The position numbers and the translations under genes were made by a program. The notes beneath the pieces were generated by a model. It saw nothing but the letters and a program-made list of their open reading frames with translations, had not been told where the DNA came from and ran no database searches. This document shows, piece after piece, positions 49,344 through 62,091 of a stretch of 64,000 nucleotides of DNA. Origin of the DNA: Rostratula benghalensis (lineage: Eukaryota > Chordata > Aves > Charadriiformes > Rostratulidae); the NCBI GenBank assembly GCA_013399305.1, contig VXAI01000068.1:2902500-2966499 (forward strand), written 5' to 3'. The stretch's first letter is position 1. Every line of letters begins with the position of its first letter.

Positions 49344-52300
49344 GTAAGGTAGATAAAAAAGGTTGTTCTTACCTGGTGCTATAATTAAATTAATAGAAAT
49401 GTATCTCTCCCTCTCTCTCAAGGTTGACATTGTTCTGCAATTTACTTGTATTACCTCATTCTAATTAATTCCAAGAACATGTGTCTGGCAGTCATAGATA
49501 ATGTTCTCCATGACCTCTGCTGTAAATCCTGTTTTGACCACACCTCTTCACCAAAAAGTTGATATCCTTGTGACCAATACTTGGGAATGGTTTGCTTTCA
49601 TTAGGAGGAGAAAATGAGAATTTGTTGATTAGGTGTTGTGCACTCCTCCCTTTGAGTGGAGTGGAACACAGGTGGCAGTGGCTTCTTCCATCCAAGGTCC
49701 CCCAGCCTTCCTGTGTAATCTAGTCTGTCACCAGGGGAATTTAGTCTCTCAGCTCCCCCTAAGTTTTACATACAGAACTTTGTGTGCTGGGTTTTTACTC
49801 GCTGATGGCTCACTTCTACTGCACCACTCAGGTTCTGATCAGCCCTTCCAGTTACAGCCTCAGCTACACCCATCAGTTACTGCCTGAGCACCCCAGCGAT
49901 GCTGACCATTCCCAAGTGTCTAGGATCTCCTATTGCATGCAGATTTCTCCATACATTTACTGTTGCTTACTTGTTCCTCTCATTTATCTTGAAATAGGGC
50001 TCTTCAGCATATGCAAGAGCTGAATTAAGACTTAGTAGTTCAAGGAGTTGCTTAATAGAAATAATTTACCTATTCCCTAATAAGAATGTGTAGTAGCATA
50101 AGTAGTTAGCTAACATGCAAAACCCCAAACGAGACATAAATTACACCAACTTCTCAGCTCTGCCTTTGAGAAAAGAGTGCATGGATGTGCAAACCACACA
50201 TAGCAGATGACAATTCATATCTTCATACCAGCTTTTTGAATTTTTAATCAGCACTTGCTGAAGTGTCACTGGCATGAGCAATACAGCTTTGGTACAAGAA
50301 GCCTCCAGTTTAGTGCATAAAATTTCACCTGCAAATCCCCACTTTTACCACTATAGCATATTTCAGTCCAGGAGCTGGAGTAAAAGTCTTGCAGATACAC
50401 TTTCCTACTAGTTATGCTCTGTTCTGGGGCACTGGGGTACCAGCAGAGACTTGGTCTGCATTTGTCTGTGAATGCATTCACTGCACACTTGAATGATGTT
50501 TGGATATCTTGGTGATAAGGGTGAAATTACCATATAATTACTAACTTTAGTTTAAATTACAGACTGTAACTTGAAATTATTTTCTGATTGTCTGGGACAA
50601 AACTTGCCTACATAATTAATTTTGGAAATGAATAAAGCACCATAACTATCCATTGCAGCATAACACTGCATACAGATTGTAAGGACAGAAGATGCATTTT
50701 TATTGTGTTTGCAGAAATATGATGGATTTCTGATTCAGGGTTGTGTTTTTTATGTGTTGTTGCAGTTTAAAGAGCAAATAATTATATCAGACTATACTCT
50801 AAACTTTATTATCTTCAACATTACGTTAGCGATTTTCAGTTCTTCCATATTATCACAGCTGTATCCATCTTCTCCCACTGTGTCAAATTTTTCAGGAGAA
50901 AGTGCTTCTCATCACCTGTGGTTTTATGCTTCCTTCCTTATTTTTTTTTGTTTGCTTGTCTTCTTCCTCTTGTTGTCTTCTGGTTTGTGTGCACTGACCT
51001 CTCTTGTCCTTCCTCAGGCTTGGAATCACTTTTTCCTTCTCCTTCTTTCAGCCCCCACAGTTCTTTGGCAGTCACACTGTAACCAGATTATTTTAGCTAA
51101 AAAAAACAAAATTACTTGGACCTACTCCTTTCTGAACACTGAGGTGAAGCTGTTGCCAGTGACTCAAGCAATAAAACCGTAATTAAGAATTGCAAGTTCT
51201 GCAGGAGTCGCAGGTTAGCACTCACCTGGGTTCATTCCCTTCATGGAGCTTCACAAAAAATTGCATGTTCTCACCCTACTTCATTATAGCAACAATAAAG
51301 AGAACTGGAGAAGGAACATAAATATAGAATCTTCACTTCCAACCAGAATCTTCTGAGCTTGTGTTTTATGTAACAAAGTCTTTTCCAAACAGGGATTCTT
51401 ACTGGAGATCTTAAGAAAATGAAATGTTTTCTGTGAGTATTTTTATTTAAAAAGATAAAATTACTTCCACTTGAAACTTTCTTTCCTTTAAGACTTTAAG
51501 TTTGATGCTTTCTCTGTTCATAACTGACCTTACACCAACCCAGATTCTTGAAGGTGAAAATCTCTTCAGGCCTTCCCTAGTTTGGCCTTCAGGACTTCTT
51601 CAACAGCTTTTAGTAGAAGACATATCCTCTACAGCTATTTGCTTGTTCTGCTGCAACTACATCTTGCCCCAGGGAGACCTGATGAATTTAAAGGGAGGAA
51701 CAGAGATGTTCCAGGGAACACAAGGCTGTGATCACACTCAAAATTGACACAGCTAAGACTGCCACCAAAAAGCTTGAGTGCCTATTGCAAACATTATTTT
51801 ACTTTTCCCTCTGTAGTGCAGTTAGTTATGAGTGTATTGAACTTCAGCTGGGCTGATACACCAAAGCTAATACCCAGCCATTCTGGCCAGTTATATGTTC
51901 AGGATTCTTGACAGTCCCTTGAGGTGATGAGGGTTGTGAGCATCATTTGATAATTCCTGGGAGAATGCAGCCATCTTTCACTCATCATTGAGCAATCTCA
52001 GATTGCAGCTTCTCTGCCCAGGGCACAGGCAAACTCTGCTCAGGGCGCTAAAGCAACGTTTGATCTGGCCACCCTGCCAACGCTGTCCCTGCTTGGTCCC
52101 TCAGGCCTCCCCATCAGTGTGATAACAATTGCTGGACACTGTCACCATTCTGCTGAGAAGCTGGCTGGTGGCTATTAAGCTGTATATAGAGGAAGTAAAA
52201 ATAACCACCCTGATTTTTCCATCTACACCTTACAAAAAGATACCAGAGCTGAGTTTTTCAATACATGCCTGCCATTATTTTCTCTCAGCTTTCTTTTTTT

Positions 52301-52507
52301 AATCAATTATTTTGCATATTTCTTTTCATTCATATAATGTCCCACATTTAATATTGTATGAAAGCTTGCACCTGTGACTTAAGAATGCGTGCTCTGTATT
52401 CATTTTCATGGTAAAATTTGAAGAAATTCAAATGTTTGTAGGGATGAAATCTGAAAAGAATCTAGGTAACGCTGAAGTGAGTAATTTATGAATTCTAATA
52501 AATATCC

Positions 52508-52579
52508 ACATGTATATACATATGAACATACATTATACATACATAGATGTAACATATGTACATATGTTGTACATATAAA
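52508..52579. repeat. Degenerate CATA/TATG simple repeat
   Basis: About 70 bases made almost entirely of acatata, catacat and tatgtac variants. It is self-complementary in places. Confidence 0.8.
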
Positions 52580-54473
52580 CAAATTTGGAACGGTATTTGG
52601 AAGAAGTTGTCATTGAAATTATCTAGTTCTTGACAAATAAGGAAAGAGCTCATTTAATTTCAGAAATACTCCATAAACTTGTCTTTCTGTCTCTGAAAAA
52701 ATTAATGCAGAAACCAGGAATGTCTTCTTTTACCTTTGGGGTTTGAGGTTAACATGCTTAATCTTAGTTTCCTATCCTGGAATTCAGCTGTCAGTGTATT
52801 GGTAAGTGGTAATGTCATATTTATTCACATCACTGTGCCAGATGAGATTTCTGTCAAGCTTCACCATACTTACATGCAGGAAATCATCCAACTTAGGGTA
52901 GATGATATTTTTGCTAATTTAGGTACTTTTGGTTTTAGAATTAGCTAACCAAAAGTACAAGTTTATATTTAAAATGGATTGGGTTTTCTTAAGATTTGAA
53001 AAAAATATCAGATTTTTCATTTTGGTACACTTTGTGTGTATGAAATGCCTTTGTGAGTATGAAACCATATTTTAAAGGCAGCTGTGCAAGTTCTTTACTT
53101 GTAAAAGATATAATACATGTTACAGTAGGGTCTCTATTCTCTGATTCATTCTTCTATACCTTTTCTATTAAGACCACTTTATAACATGTATACGTAAACA
53201 TAACCATGTAAGGAAAAGGGAAGCTGGATCTTTATCTCTTTTATTGCAATCCACAAAAGGAAACCTCGCCTAAAGATCTTGGCTATTAAGTTCACAGGAA
53301 AGGCAGGCAGTGTGAAGACAGGCAGTGTCATCTACTATATAATAGCAGCCTAAGGAACTGGCCATCTCTATTCTATTCCTTGTTTCACCTTGATTGACTG
53401 CATGAATCACAGGTCAAGTAATTTTACAGCCTACTTTTTACTGGGATTGAGATGCAATTCTGCCTCGTATCAAGAGGAAATTCATATATTCTGCACCTCA
53501 GAAGTCGGTCCATCTGTATTCAATGGTCTCCATTTCCTCGGTCTTTCGTAGTTGTGATTATCAGTTTTGTAGTGCTAACTTATGTTCTTCATCCATACCC
53601 ATGGTGTCTCTTGACACCTGCAAGTAAAAATGAAGTAGGTCCACTAGCTTAGCAGTTTATTTCCATCTGGACACTTGCGCTGCTGTAGGAGTGGAATGGC
53701 AATCTCTTCTTAAATGCAAAAATTTGGATATGATTCCACTTATTGCCTGCTAAATTAATTTTAGTAACTGCAAAACATTTCACTGAAGGCTTCCCACCCT
53801 TGTTCCTGCTGAAAACCAAGAATACAGCCCTGAAAATCTTTGCATGGTAATAGCAAAACAGTTTGCTAAGTTGCTAGATACTAGAATAAAATAACCTCAT
53901 TTTGTAAAGAAACTAGTTACATACCTCTCTTATTGAGATCTGTGAGAGCTATGGATTTCTGGCAGGTACTTTCATTTAGATATCTGACTCATACACTCAA
54001 AGTTGGAAAATTTGTCTCATATGCATCATCAAGTTCAGTTTTTTCCCATTTGGAAGATTATACTTTTTGCACTCCTCTGTGCAATATATAAAGCTATAGG
54101 AGTAATTTTCTGGGCTATTCCGTTGTGAGTGACTTGTACACACTTCAAAGAACCTTTTAGTTCTTCCTTGGTAAAGTAACTCCATGTCAGAAAGTAAAGA
54201 AATAATGTATTTGATATGGTTTGTTCAATTTTCAGGTAGAGCAAACAGACGTTAGAAGTACATGCCAGAAGGAACATTGTCAGGTGTAGATCCTGAAAGC
54301 CTGTAGGGCAAGGCACACAGTTTTTCAAAACTGTAACATATTTACGTCAACCAACATATAACTGTTGGTTATTAGTGTTCTCATATTAGTCTGTGTCTTC
54401 TGCCAAATCACCTATAGAGCTATTTTATGGAAACATTGTTCTATGGGCTGCCTTAAGTTAGGGATCAGTTTGG

Positions 54474-54490
54474 AAAAAAAAAAAAAAAAA
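54474..54490. repeat. Poly-A tract, 17 nt
   Basis: Uninterrupted A run in intron C-D. Confidence 0.9.
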
Positions 54491-54517
54491 GATGCTAGGC
54501 AATTTTATGAGAGTATG

Positions 54518-54580
54518 AATCAAATGAATCAAATGTAGCTTTTGGAACTAACAGAAGTGAATTTTTTACAGAAGTGAATT
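54518..54580. repeat. Two neighbouring short duplications
   Basis: A tandem gaatcaaat pair (54518-54535) is followed by ACAGAAGTGAATT twice (54551-54563 and 54568-54580). Both lie just after a 17-A run, suggesting a slippage-prone spot. Confidence 0.75.
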
Positions 54581-55577
54581 AGCTTCAGCTGTTTCCTCAC
54601 AACTCTGTTCATATCAATGGTGTTTTATTCTTTAATTTGCTAAGAGTAAGAATACAATACAGATTTGGTGATATCTGCATATACTTTACTGTAATTTCTG
54701 AAAGCCGAAACCAAAACAGAAATCATAACTGCTCTCTCTTTTTGCACAAGTTGCAAAAAGCAAGTTGCTCTACCTAAATGCCAGAGCGAAAATATAGGCA
54801 AACACATTGTGTGGGAACATATACATACATAGTTTTAAATTACTTTAGAAGTGCAAAATACAAGTTAGGCATCATCAACATAAAATCTTACCTCCGTCCC
54901 TCTTTCTGTCCCTCCTTTCTCCCCTTCCTTGCCTCTATGCCTGCTGATAAATATAAATTAGTAAAGATGTGTAAGATGAGTAACTTCAAAAAGTCTCTGT
55001 TGAATATATAGTTCTACTAATCGGTGGTGTGAATCTCATTCAAGTCAATTACGTTATGTGGTGTGAATGCCTCCCAACCACATTGTGATGATGGTAGGCA
55101 CTTTAATTTTCTGTGGCACTTTATGGTTTCTGCTTGTCATGATAGATGTACCATTTTGTCAATATTGAATCAAGAAACAATTAAACTTCATGAAAGCATT
55201 CAGGGTGCCATCCTTGGCTGGTAAAAATCATCTCTAGTGAATGCAGTCAATCCATGCTGATGCACATCAGCTGCACAGAGAACGGTAAAAATTTAGTCTA
55301 GTCCAGGGAAGAAATGGCAGAAGTTAACCAAATGTCCATATTATGCTGCAATTGATACAATACACATTTGCTTATAATGAGCACTAGCATAGAGGTAGTT
55401 AACATGCTTTTCATGTGTTCTTATTAGTGTTATCTGATGAAAATACTAGTAAATAATGAAAATGTTAGAATTGGTGGTGGTTATAGATGGAAAATGAAGT
55501 ATAAAGCCCAAAAGAAGGTACTGTTATGGATAAGCACACATGATAACATACTTAACTATTTTATGTATTTATTTCAG

Positions 55578-55616
55578 GTAGCTAATCAGGTTGTTCAGGC
55601 TCTACTTACTCAAAAG
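55578..55616 (+). CDS. NCKAP5: NCKAP5 internal coding exon D (39 nt, 13 codons; very short exon)
   Basis: The exon sits between acceptor tttatttcag (ending 55577) and a perfect-consensus donor AAG|GTAAGT (55617). It encodes VANQVVQALLTQK, phase 0 at both ends, the same 13 residues as in recalled mammalian NCKAP5. It joins the ERCLDE end of exon C to the DLREEC start of exon E and extends the helix. At 39 nt it is within the size range of microexons. However, the 70-80 bases before it contain no TGC element of the kind used by the neural factor SRRM4, so neural-only use is not indicated. The exon starts GTAGCT, so the acceptor AG is directly followed by GT and the spliced C-D junction reads GAG|GTAGCT, a donor-like sequence. 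Confidence 0.94.
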
Positions 55617-56919
55617 GTAAGTCGTGGTTTGGGTATTGTGGTATAACTTGAAGCTTGCAGATGTTCATTGTTCATTTGAGAGAGATGTATTCTTATACAG
55701 TGTACATTTTTTAAGTGATGTTCACACATTCAATTATCAGGGCTGCCACGTGTCAGGCACAAAGTCAAGTTTTTTGTAATCAAGTGAACAAAAATACATG
55801 AGATTGCACATATTTAAGCCCTGATTATATAGTACCCATATCAAATTTTTATTGTTTACCTACATTGAGACAATAGCATCTGAAAATCCTTCCTCCAGAG
55901 GGTGATTTTTCCATCCCCTATCCATAAGGAGTTATGTCTCTCCCATTGCTGTCAATGTAAAACAGGAGAGTTGCAGTGCACGTCAAGCTGTTGTGCTCAC
56001 TCACAGTCAGGGTAAGGACAGGCTTCCTGCTGTGGGTCTGTTCTTCCCTGAATACAAGAGAAGGCTCCTTGTATGGAATGGGGATTCAGCTACTCTGCTC
56101 ATGGGCTGGCAACCAGCAATAGAAAATGCGTATTTTGTCTTAAAACAACTTTTGATGTCCTCCTGTTCCATTCTTCTGGTAAGCAAGGGAAGTAGTGTGC
56201 AGGCACAATTCTTGTATGGTGACTACAAACCTGGCAGAATGAAAAGATTCCCCGTGGATTCTAGAAAGCGTGGTGCTGGATCAAGTCATGTCTGAAGTTT
56301 CCATTCACACTCCAAATGGTTGGATCTGAAGTACGGTTGTTTCAGATAGAACCTCATGGGAGGAGTAACAGTAAAAATTAGCTTCCTAAAATGAAGAAAT
56401 GATCTGGAAAAACAGTAAAATGGAATTCAACAGAAAGAAAAGCAAAGTAGCACATCTAAGCGGAAATAAATAGCTGCGCAGACAGGGTAGGGCATAACTT
56501 ACAGTTAAACTAACAAAGAAGTGGTCTGCAAGTTGAACATGATTCCATGATGCCATCTTGTTGAGGGGGAGAAAAAAGACAAAGAAAACATAAAGATTTA
56601 TAATAATAAGCTATGAAGCCTTCAATATTCGTGAAACGATCCTCTGTGATATCTAGACCACTTGATGAATGTGACATTATTAAAATGCTTTGGATCATTT
56701 AGCTTTAAAAGGACTAGTCTGAAAAAGACATAAATACAGTCTTTCAGTGCAGATAGTGCAAAGACTATAAACTGTTTTGTCTACACTGACTGACAGGACA
56801 AGAAATAATGTTCTTAAAATGCAGCAAGAAACACCAAGTTAAGATAATAAAAAACCTCCACCGTGCACCCAAAAGCAAATAAAGCCAAGTGCTGGAATAG
56901 ATTTTGAGGGCTGACTTCA

Positions 56920-57310
56920 ATGCCTCCATCATGGACAGTATTCAGAATAGTAGAACAAAGAGGGTGAGCAGGTGCTAAGGGTGACAACAGGGTGGGCAGG
57001 ATGCTGAGCAACAAGTGATGATGGGTCTGGAGTGGTGATCAGGGTCAGCCTGGGTCCTGTGTTCACCAGGCACGACCATGGGCAGGAGGCAGGTCTGAGC
57101 AAAGCCAAGCCAGGGGCCTAGGGTGCAGTTTCGGATCAAGGAGGCAGAAGGGTTGGTGTGGGTGTAGCTGCAAGGTGTCTGCTGTGCAACTGCTGTGGGA
57201 ATAAGATGACCTTGAACTCTGCCAACTAAAGCCCTAGAAGCGAGGATAGACAAACAGCAGGATAGGCAAACATTGCATCCATAAACATCTGCGCCTTGGT
57301 GAGTGGTAAC
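56920..57310. other. GC-rich patch of unknown nature in intron D-E
   Basis: This stretch is clearly richer in G and C than its AT-rich surroundings and has few CpGs. On the minus strand, 56975-57388 is open for 137 codons, giving a cysteine- and proline-rich translation I do not recognise. It has no CR1 terminus, no LTR ends and no splice structure that I can see. It may be an old unrecognised repeat. Confidence 0.4.
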
Positions 57311-59298
57311 TGGGCACAGAAGGTTGCGTTTGGCCATCTGCACATCAAGGAGAAGGCTCAATGCCCTTCTCAGCTCCTTACTGGGCATATTTTTTGCAAA
57401 TCAATTTTATGACACTCTGGGTAGATTAAAAAAATGCGCGAGGAGATGTTCTGACCCCATTAAGTCTGCTCTTGAATATCCTGCCCTGAAGACAGAGATG
57501 TCTAGGTGATCTGTAGGTGAGTGATGAAAGACTCTTGGAGGGTGCACTTGCCTGTTATACAGATAACACATTCCCGTGGCCCATTCCTGTAGCATCAGGA
57601 ATCCAGAAGTAATAACGTTCCCTAAATTTCTTCACCCAACAGCAGTGGCCACATAACAGCCATATAGCTGTTACTGCAGGTAAGAGTTGAAAGTATCATT
57701 GTTCAATCCCATGGGTTTTTTGATGCATAGCAAAGCCTGTTACTCTAGAAGAGAGATATTGCCTAAGAGCAGTTGGAAGTATTGGAGCTTGGAGGTGATT
57801 TGTGCAAACCACAACATATGGGGAAGCTCGCACTGTTGCTATCTGTGCTGTGTTACTCTTCCTGTACTCTGTATACACATATGCTGTAGGGTCTGTGTAT
57901 CGTCAGAGGACTGCAGTCTGCAGAGCTGGTGCTGTAACACCTTTTAGAAACATAGCTATTTAAAATTTAAAAAAAAAACAAACCCAAATCTGCGTTTCAA
58001 TGCAGCTTAAAGGGAAAAGAAGGCATTTTCTCATATCAATATACACAAAGACCTCATACACACTTTGTAATATAAAGCCATATGTGATTTAATATTTACC
58101 AGAGGGTTCATCTCAATGTATTAAGCTCTGTTTTGGGAATATTATGTTTGTTTCCCAAATGAAGAAAGGAGCTTCCTTGAGTCCCTTTGCAAAGGCGTCA
58201 GACATTTTGATGACTACATGCTTTCTCGGTAATGAATCCTCACAAACCCATAGGAACCAAGGAGTTCATATGGATACAATAAAACCAGATTTGAATACGT
58301 TTAATAAAGTGACTTACTTAGTATTGATGGGATTTAACAGCTGCTTACCTATTACTGAGTAATAACAGCTAATTTAATATCCATAGAAAGAGGAAAGAGG
58401 GTACTCTTCTAAATGCTAATGAATATTAACTGTTACAGAGCTCCTGACACCATTCATACAAGTCCTTTTATAAGAAAAGACAGGAACACAATAGCATACA
58501 ATAAAGAGGAAATTGGACTCCTCACACCAGTCCCAAATAGGTAGATACTGGAATCCAAATAGTAACTGGTAAACAGATAAATCTGCCGTCGTGCAGGAAG
58601 CAGTGAGACAGGGCCAGTCATGCCACAGTGAGATAACATACCTCTGGGGCACACTGAGACATGAAGAAAAGCTGAGAGCTTTCAGAAAATGGAGAAGAGT
58701 GATTTTGTACAGTAACACACACTGCGTAGGCTTTGCTGTGAATCTGAAATTGTCCCTCAAGGACTAATTTTTGTTTAAATTAAGTACATGCTGTAATGTA
58801 ACGAATAAAGCACTGTGTACTCGCCAGTATGTGGGAAGACGGTGATTCCACCGAGAGATTCTGGTGACACAAATTGAGTGAGCAAAGCTTGAGTGATTTA
58901 TCAATGTCACTGAAACCTTGAAATGGAATTAGAGTCTTAAATGTGCACTTTTCAAGTATATAATTTGTTACATTACATCTAGAATTTCTCTAATATGAGA
59001 GGCTTCTTTTTTTTTTTATTGTGACTGTGGAGGAACTGTATTAAATTGAGATTTGTGCTGAATTAGCCACACAGCAAAATTTCATAATTCTATGTAGCAA
59101 AATTATATGGATTTTCTACCACTTACTAATAGAAGACTTTCCCTCTGGGAAATTTAAGAAGTCAGAAAAACAACAAAATTATTTGTGACAAACCTGCATG
59201 CTCTGATACTTACTGGAAATATACATTCTTTCTCCTTCCACCCAAAGACTTCTCATATCACATGATAGGAGTGCTGGGAGTTGGATTATTTTTCTTCC

Positions 59299-59313
59299 TT
59301 TTTTTTTTTTTTT
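59299..59313. repeat. Poly-T tract, 15 nt
   Basis: Uninterrupted T run. A second one of 14 T lies at 59438-59451. Both are in intron D-E with no element recognised. Confidence 0.88.
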
Positions 59314-60760
59314 CCATGTAATATCTGGATCAGCAGTTTGAAATTTGAGTTATACCACTTAATGAAATTGTTTTGTGATCTGTGTATCTGCTCTTTGCAT
59401 ATTACCCTGCTCCACAGGAGTGTATTCAGGAGAATACTTTTTTTTTTTTTTACTCTGGTTTCTGTATGAAAGTTATTTCTTCTTCATTTTCATCAAAGAG
59501 ATGAAAAAGAAGTGAGCTGAGTGCTAAAACAGAAGACTCATCTTCAGAGGAAGAGCAGCGTATTTCTGGAACCTCTAATGAGGGCATTGAATCCCAGTTT
59601 GGAGAAAAGTCAGTCTCAAACTGAAAAGAAAAAGTTAGAATAGAGAGATGCTCAGATATTACTATAGAGCGACCATAGGATTACCTTAGATATTTGGGAG
59701 GCTAATATTTTAATAGCTGGTCATTTTGCCCACAGGAGAGGAATTATATACTTCAGACATTTGATAGTTGTATTAATTGATAATTTTTGGACGCCAGCTT
59801 TCTAAACCCACACTATTTTATGAGTGTCGCTACTTCTGTGCCTCATTTCTCCTCTGGACTCTGCGTGGCTTTACCACTGGCACAGTTTATAGCATCTGGG
59901 TGGATAATCCACTGTCTTCTATTTCACTTTTGGCAGAAAGTATAAAGTTTGAAACGTAAATCTTGCAGTTTTAAAACTGTAAGATATGAAAGTTTTGAGC
60001 AGAGGCATTGCTAAGATTTAATTTTCTTTTTTTACATTGTCAGTTTCTGAGAATCCTTTTTCCCTTTTGGTGCACTTAGTTGTGTTGAAATGTTAAACAC
60101 TAGTGTTGTAACAGCTAATGCTCTTTTTTAAATTCTCTGATTATTTGTGAAAGGCAAATAATGATGGGTCTTGATGCTTGTAGTTTCCTAATGGAGGTTG
60201 CCTTGTGTAAGACCAGATATAAGAGATCTCACTGACAGAAATCAAAAGCTTTACAGCTTTACAAAACATCAAACTCCAGATTTTTGGGGGTTATGTTGGA
60301 AGACTCTAGCAATTTTATTTGAACAGCCACTTGACAGCCACCTAAAACTAATATGAAGAAACTATCAAGAGAAAATAACCGCATTCATTCAGTAACATCA
60401 TAAAATGATCTATACTGTATGCATAAAAAGATGTTTACAATTTTCTGAAAGGCTCTAGATGAGCTTATTTTATTGTGTGTTCACCTCTTATAACCTCAGT
60501 GCTGGTTACAGTGGAGAATAGAGAAACTGTAGGCAAGAATTTAAGCTATATCTGACTACAATTTCCTCCTCTGAGTTGTTTTCTCATAAGGCTAGGTCAT
60601 CCTGTTGATGATGGTATTGACAGGAGAGCATATGGGGATCCAGAGGCCTGTTTCTCCACCTTCATATGTTGGAAAGTAATATCAGCTAGGCAATACCACA
60701 GGGCAGCAACTGTCCTGAATTTAAAGGAATATGGGAAAGTATTTTGGAGATTTAAATATT

Positions 60761-60780
60761 TGTTTGTTTGTTTGTTTTTT
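60761..60780. repeat. Short (TTTG)n
   Basis: About four TGTT units running into a short T tract. Confidence 0.85.
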
Positions 60781-61264
60781 AAATAAAGATAGATATGGCT
60801 GCAGCTTATTATTTTTACATGTAATCTTGAATTAGGAGACCACTTTTCCTGATTTTTGAAGCTCTCACACCTCAGAATGGACAACTGAAAAATTTAGGCT
60901 GAATGTCTGAGTGTTGGATTCTGGGCTCTTCAAAATCCTCTTTCTGGTAGAATACTGTATTCCTGCAAGTGGCCAGGAAAAGCAGGATTTGTGTTAAATG
61001 TAGGTATTGATTGTATCTGAAAGCCATTAATGGCTTGTTCATGACGAACCTGACTCAGCCTAGACTAAAAGATCTGCATCTTTCAGTCTGGTGATTAATG
61101 TCCTGTACCTGTCATTTTACACACCAATTCTGCTTCTGATGGCCTATTCTAAGGCTTTTTAGTATCTCATGTTGGAAACGTCAGGTAGGACCATGCTACC
61201 ACGTGTGTCTGGTGCACCAACATCTCACTGTGGCCTGGTCAGCTCTGCAGTGGCACGTTACAGT

Positions 61265-61619
61265 GGGAAGATACAGACATGTTTATAAATATAGAAAGGG
61301 TGAGTGTCAGGAGGATGGAGCCAGGCTCTTCTTAGCGACGGCCTATGATAGGACAAGGGGCAATGGGTGCAAGCTGGAACACAGGAGGTTCCATTTAAAT
61401 ATGAGGAAAAACTTCTTCACAGTGAGGGTGAGGGAGCACTGGAAGGGGCTGCCCAGAGAGGTTGTGGAGTCTCCTTCTCTGGAGACATTCAAATCCCATC
61501 TGGACGCGTTCCTGTGTGGCCTGATCTGGGTGTTCCTGCTCCGGCAGGGGGATTGGACTGGATGAGCTTTCAAGGTCCCTTCCAATCCCTGAGAGTCTGT
61601 GATTCTGTGATTCTGTGAT
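61265..61619 (+). mobile_element. CR1 LINE 3' end, about 350 bp
   Basis: It is a sense copy with GGTGAGTGTCAGGAGGATGG near its start, GACAAGGGGCAATGGGTGCA in the middle, and two and a half GTGATTCT octamers at the end (61598-61619). The frame covering [20 protein letters not shown] and [12 protein letters not shown] is the CR1 polymerase C-terminus. The exact left boundary is uncertain by about 20 bases. It ends 472 bases before NCKAP5 exon E. Confidence 0.92.
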
Positions 61620-61739
61620 CCACAATACGCCAGCCAGCAACGCTGCTATGGTTATTCCAGAAAAAGCAAGGAGGGGATCAGGCTTCAGAAGAGTACCTTG
61701 AAGGCACAGTGCCACTTTGAACTTCTTCCTGGTTTGGTA

Positions 61740-61775
61740 TAGCTTATGCTTTTTCCTTAGCTTATGCTTATTCCA
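61740..61775. repeat. 18-bp tandem duplication
   Basis: TAGCTTATGCTTTTTCCT is followed directly by TAGCTTATGCTTATTCCA, two mismatches in 18. It lies 120 bases after the CR1 at 61265-61619 and 316 bases before exon E. Confidence 0.85.
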
Positions 61776-62091
61776 ATATTCATATCCTAATTGCTGCTCT
61801 CTGCTTTGTGTCAGCTGGAAAATGAAACACTTAGCTAGAAAAGTCACTTTTTATACTGACAGAACACTCCAAAAGGATGTGGCAGGTAACTGCTGTTCCT
61901 TACTACAAGCCTTTTTTAAAAGTTAACCTGGGATGATCAAACAACCAGAGAAGTGAAGTAGCACCTATTTCTGAATTGTACCATTTTAAAAGTTGCGTAT
62001 GTATTTTTTCTTAGTATCTGACATTACTTTGAGCTTTTAAAGTGCTTCTGTTACTTGCTTTCTAATCTTCCTAATTACCCCTGTGTTGCAG

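Larger units (their letters stand above)
49344..55577 (+). other. NCKAP5: NCKAP5 intron C-D (6.2 kb)
   Basis: It is bounded by GAG|GTAAGG and atttcag|G, phase 0. No mobile element is recognised. It holds a degenerate CATA/TATG repeat (52508-52579), a 17-A run (54474-54490) followed by two small local duplications (54518-54580), and a moderately GC-rich stretch near 51980-52140. A 159-codon open frame at 50703-51182 is rich in F, L and S and looks like translated T-rich intron, not a protein. Confidence 0.8.
55617..62091 (+). other. NCKAP5: NCKAP5 intron D-E (6.5 kb)
   Basis: It is bounded by AAG|GTAAGT and gttgcag|G, phase 0. It contains a GC-rich patch (56920-57310), T runs at 59299-59313 and 59438-59451, a TTTG repeat at 60761-60780, a sense CR1 3' end (about 61265-61619) and an 18-bp tandem duplication (61740-61775). 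Elsewhere it is plain AT-rich intron. Confidence 0.8.

Noticed and set aside
50703..51182. 159-codon open frame on the + strand with hydrophobic stretches that could look like membrane segments
   Set aside because: The hydrophobicity comes from T-rich intron sequence (TTT/CTT codons). There is no family match and no conserved motif.
55490..55577. SRRM4-type neural microexon control of the 39-nt exon
   Set aside because: No TGC motif is present in the bases just before the acceptor, and the donor is perfect, so constitutive inclusion is more likely.
61203..61565. 120-codon open frame on the + strand as a possible host gene
   Set aside because: Its C-terminal half is the CR1 polymerase tail ([20 protein letters not shown]), so it is mobile-element sequence, not a host gene.
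61395..61847. 150-codon open frame on the - strand
   Set aside because: It is largely the antisense of the CR1 3' end at 61265-61619.
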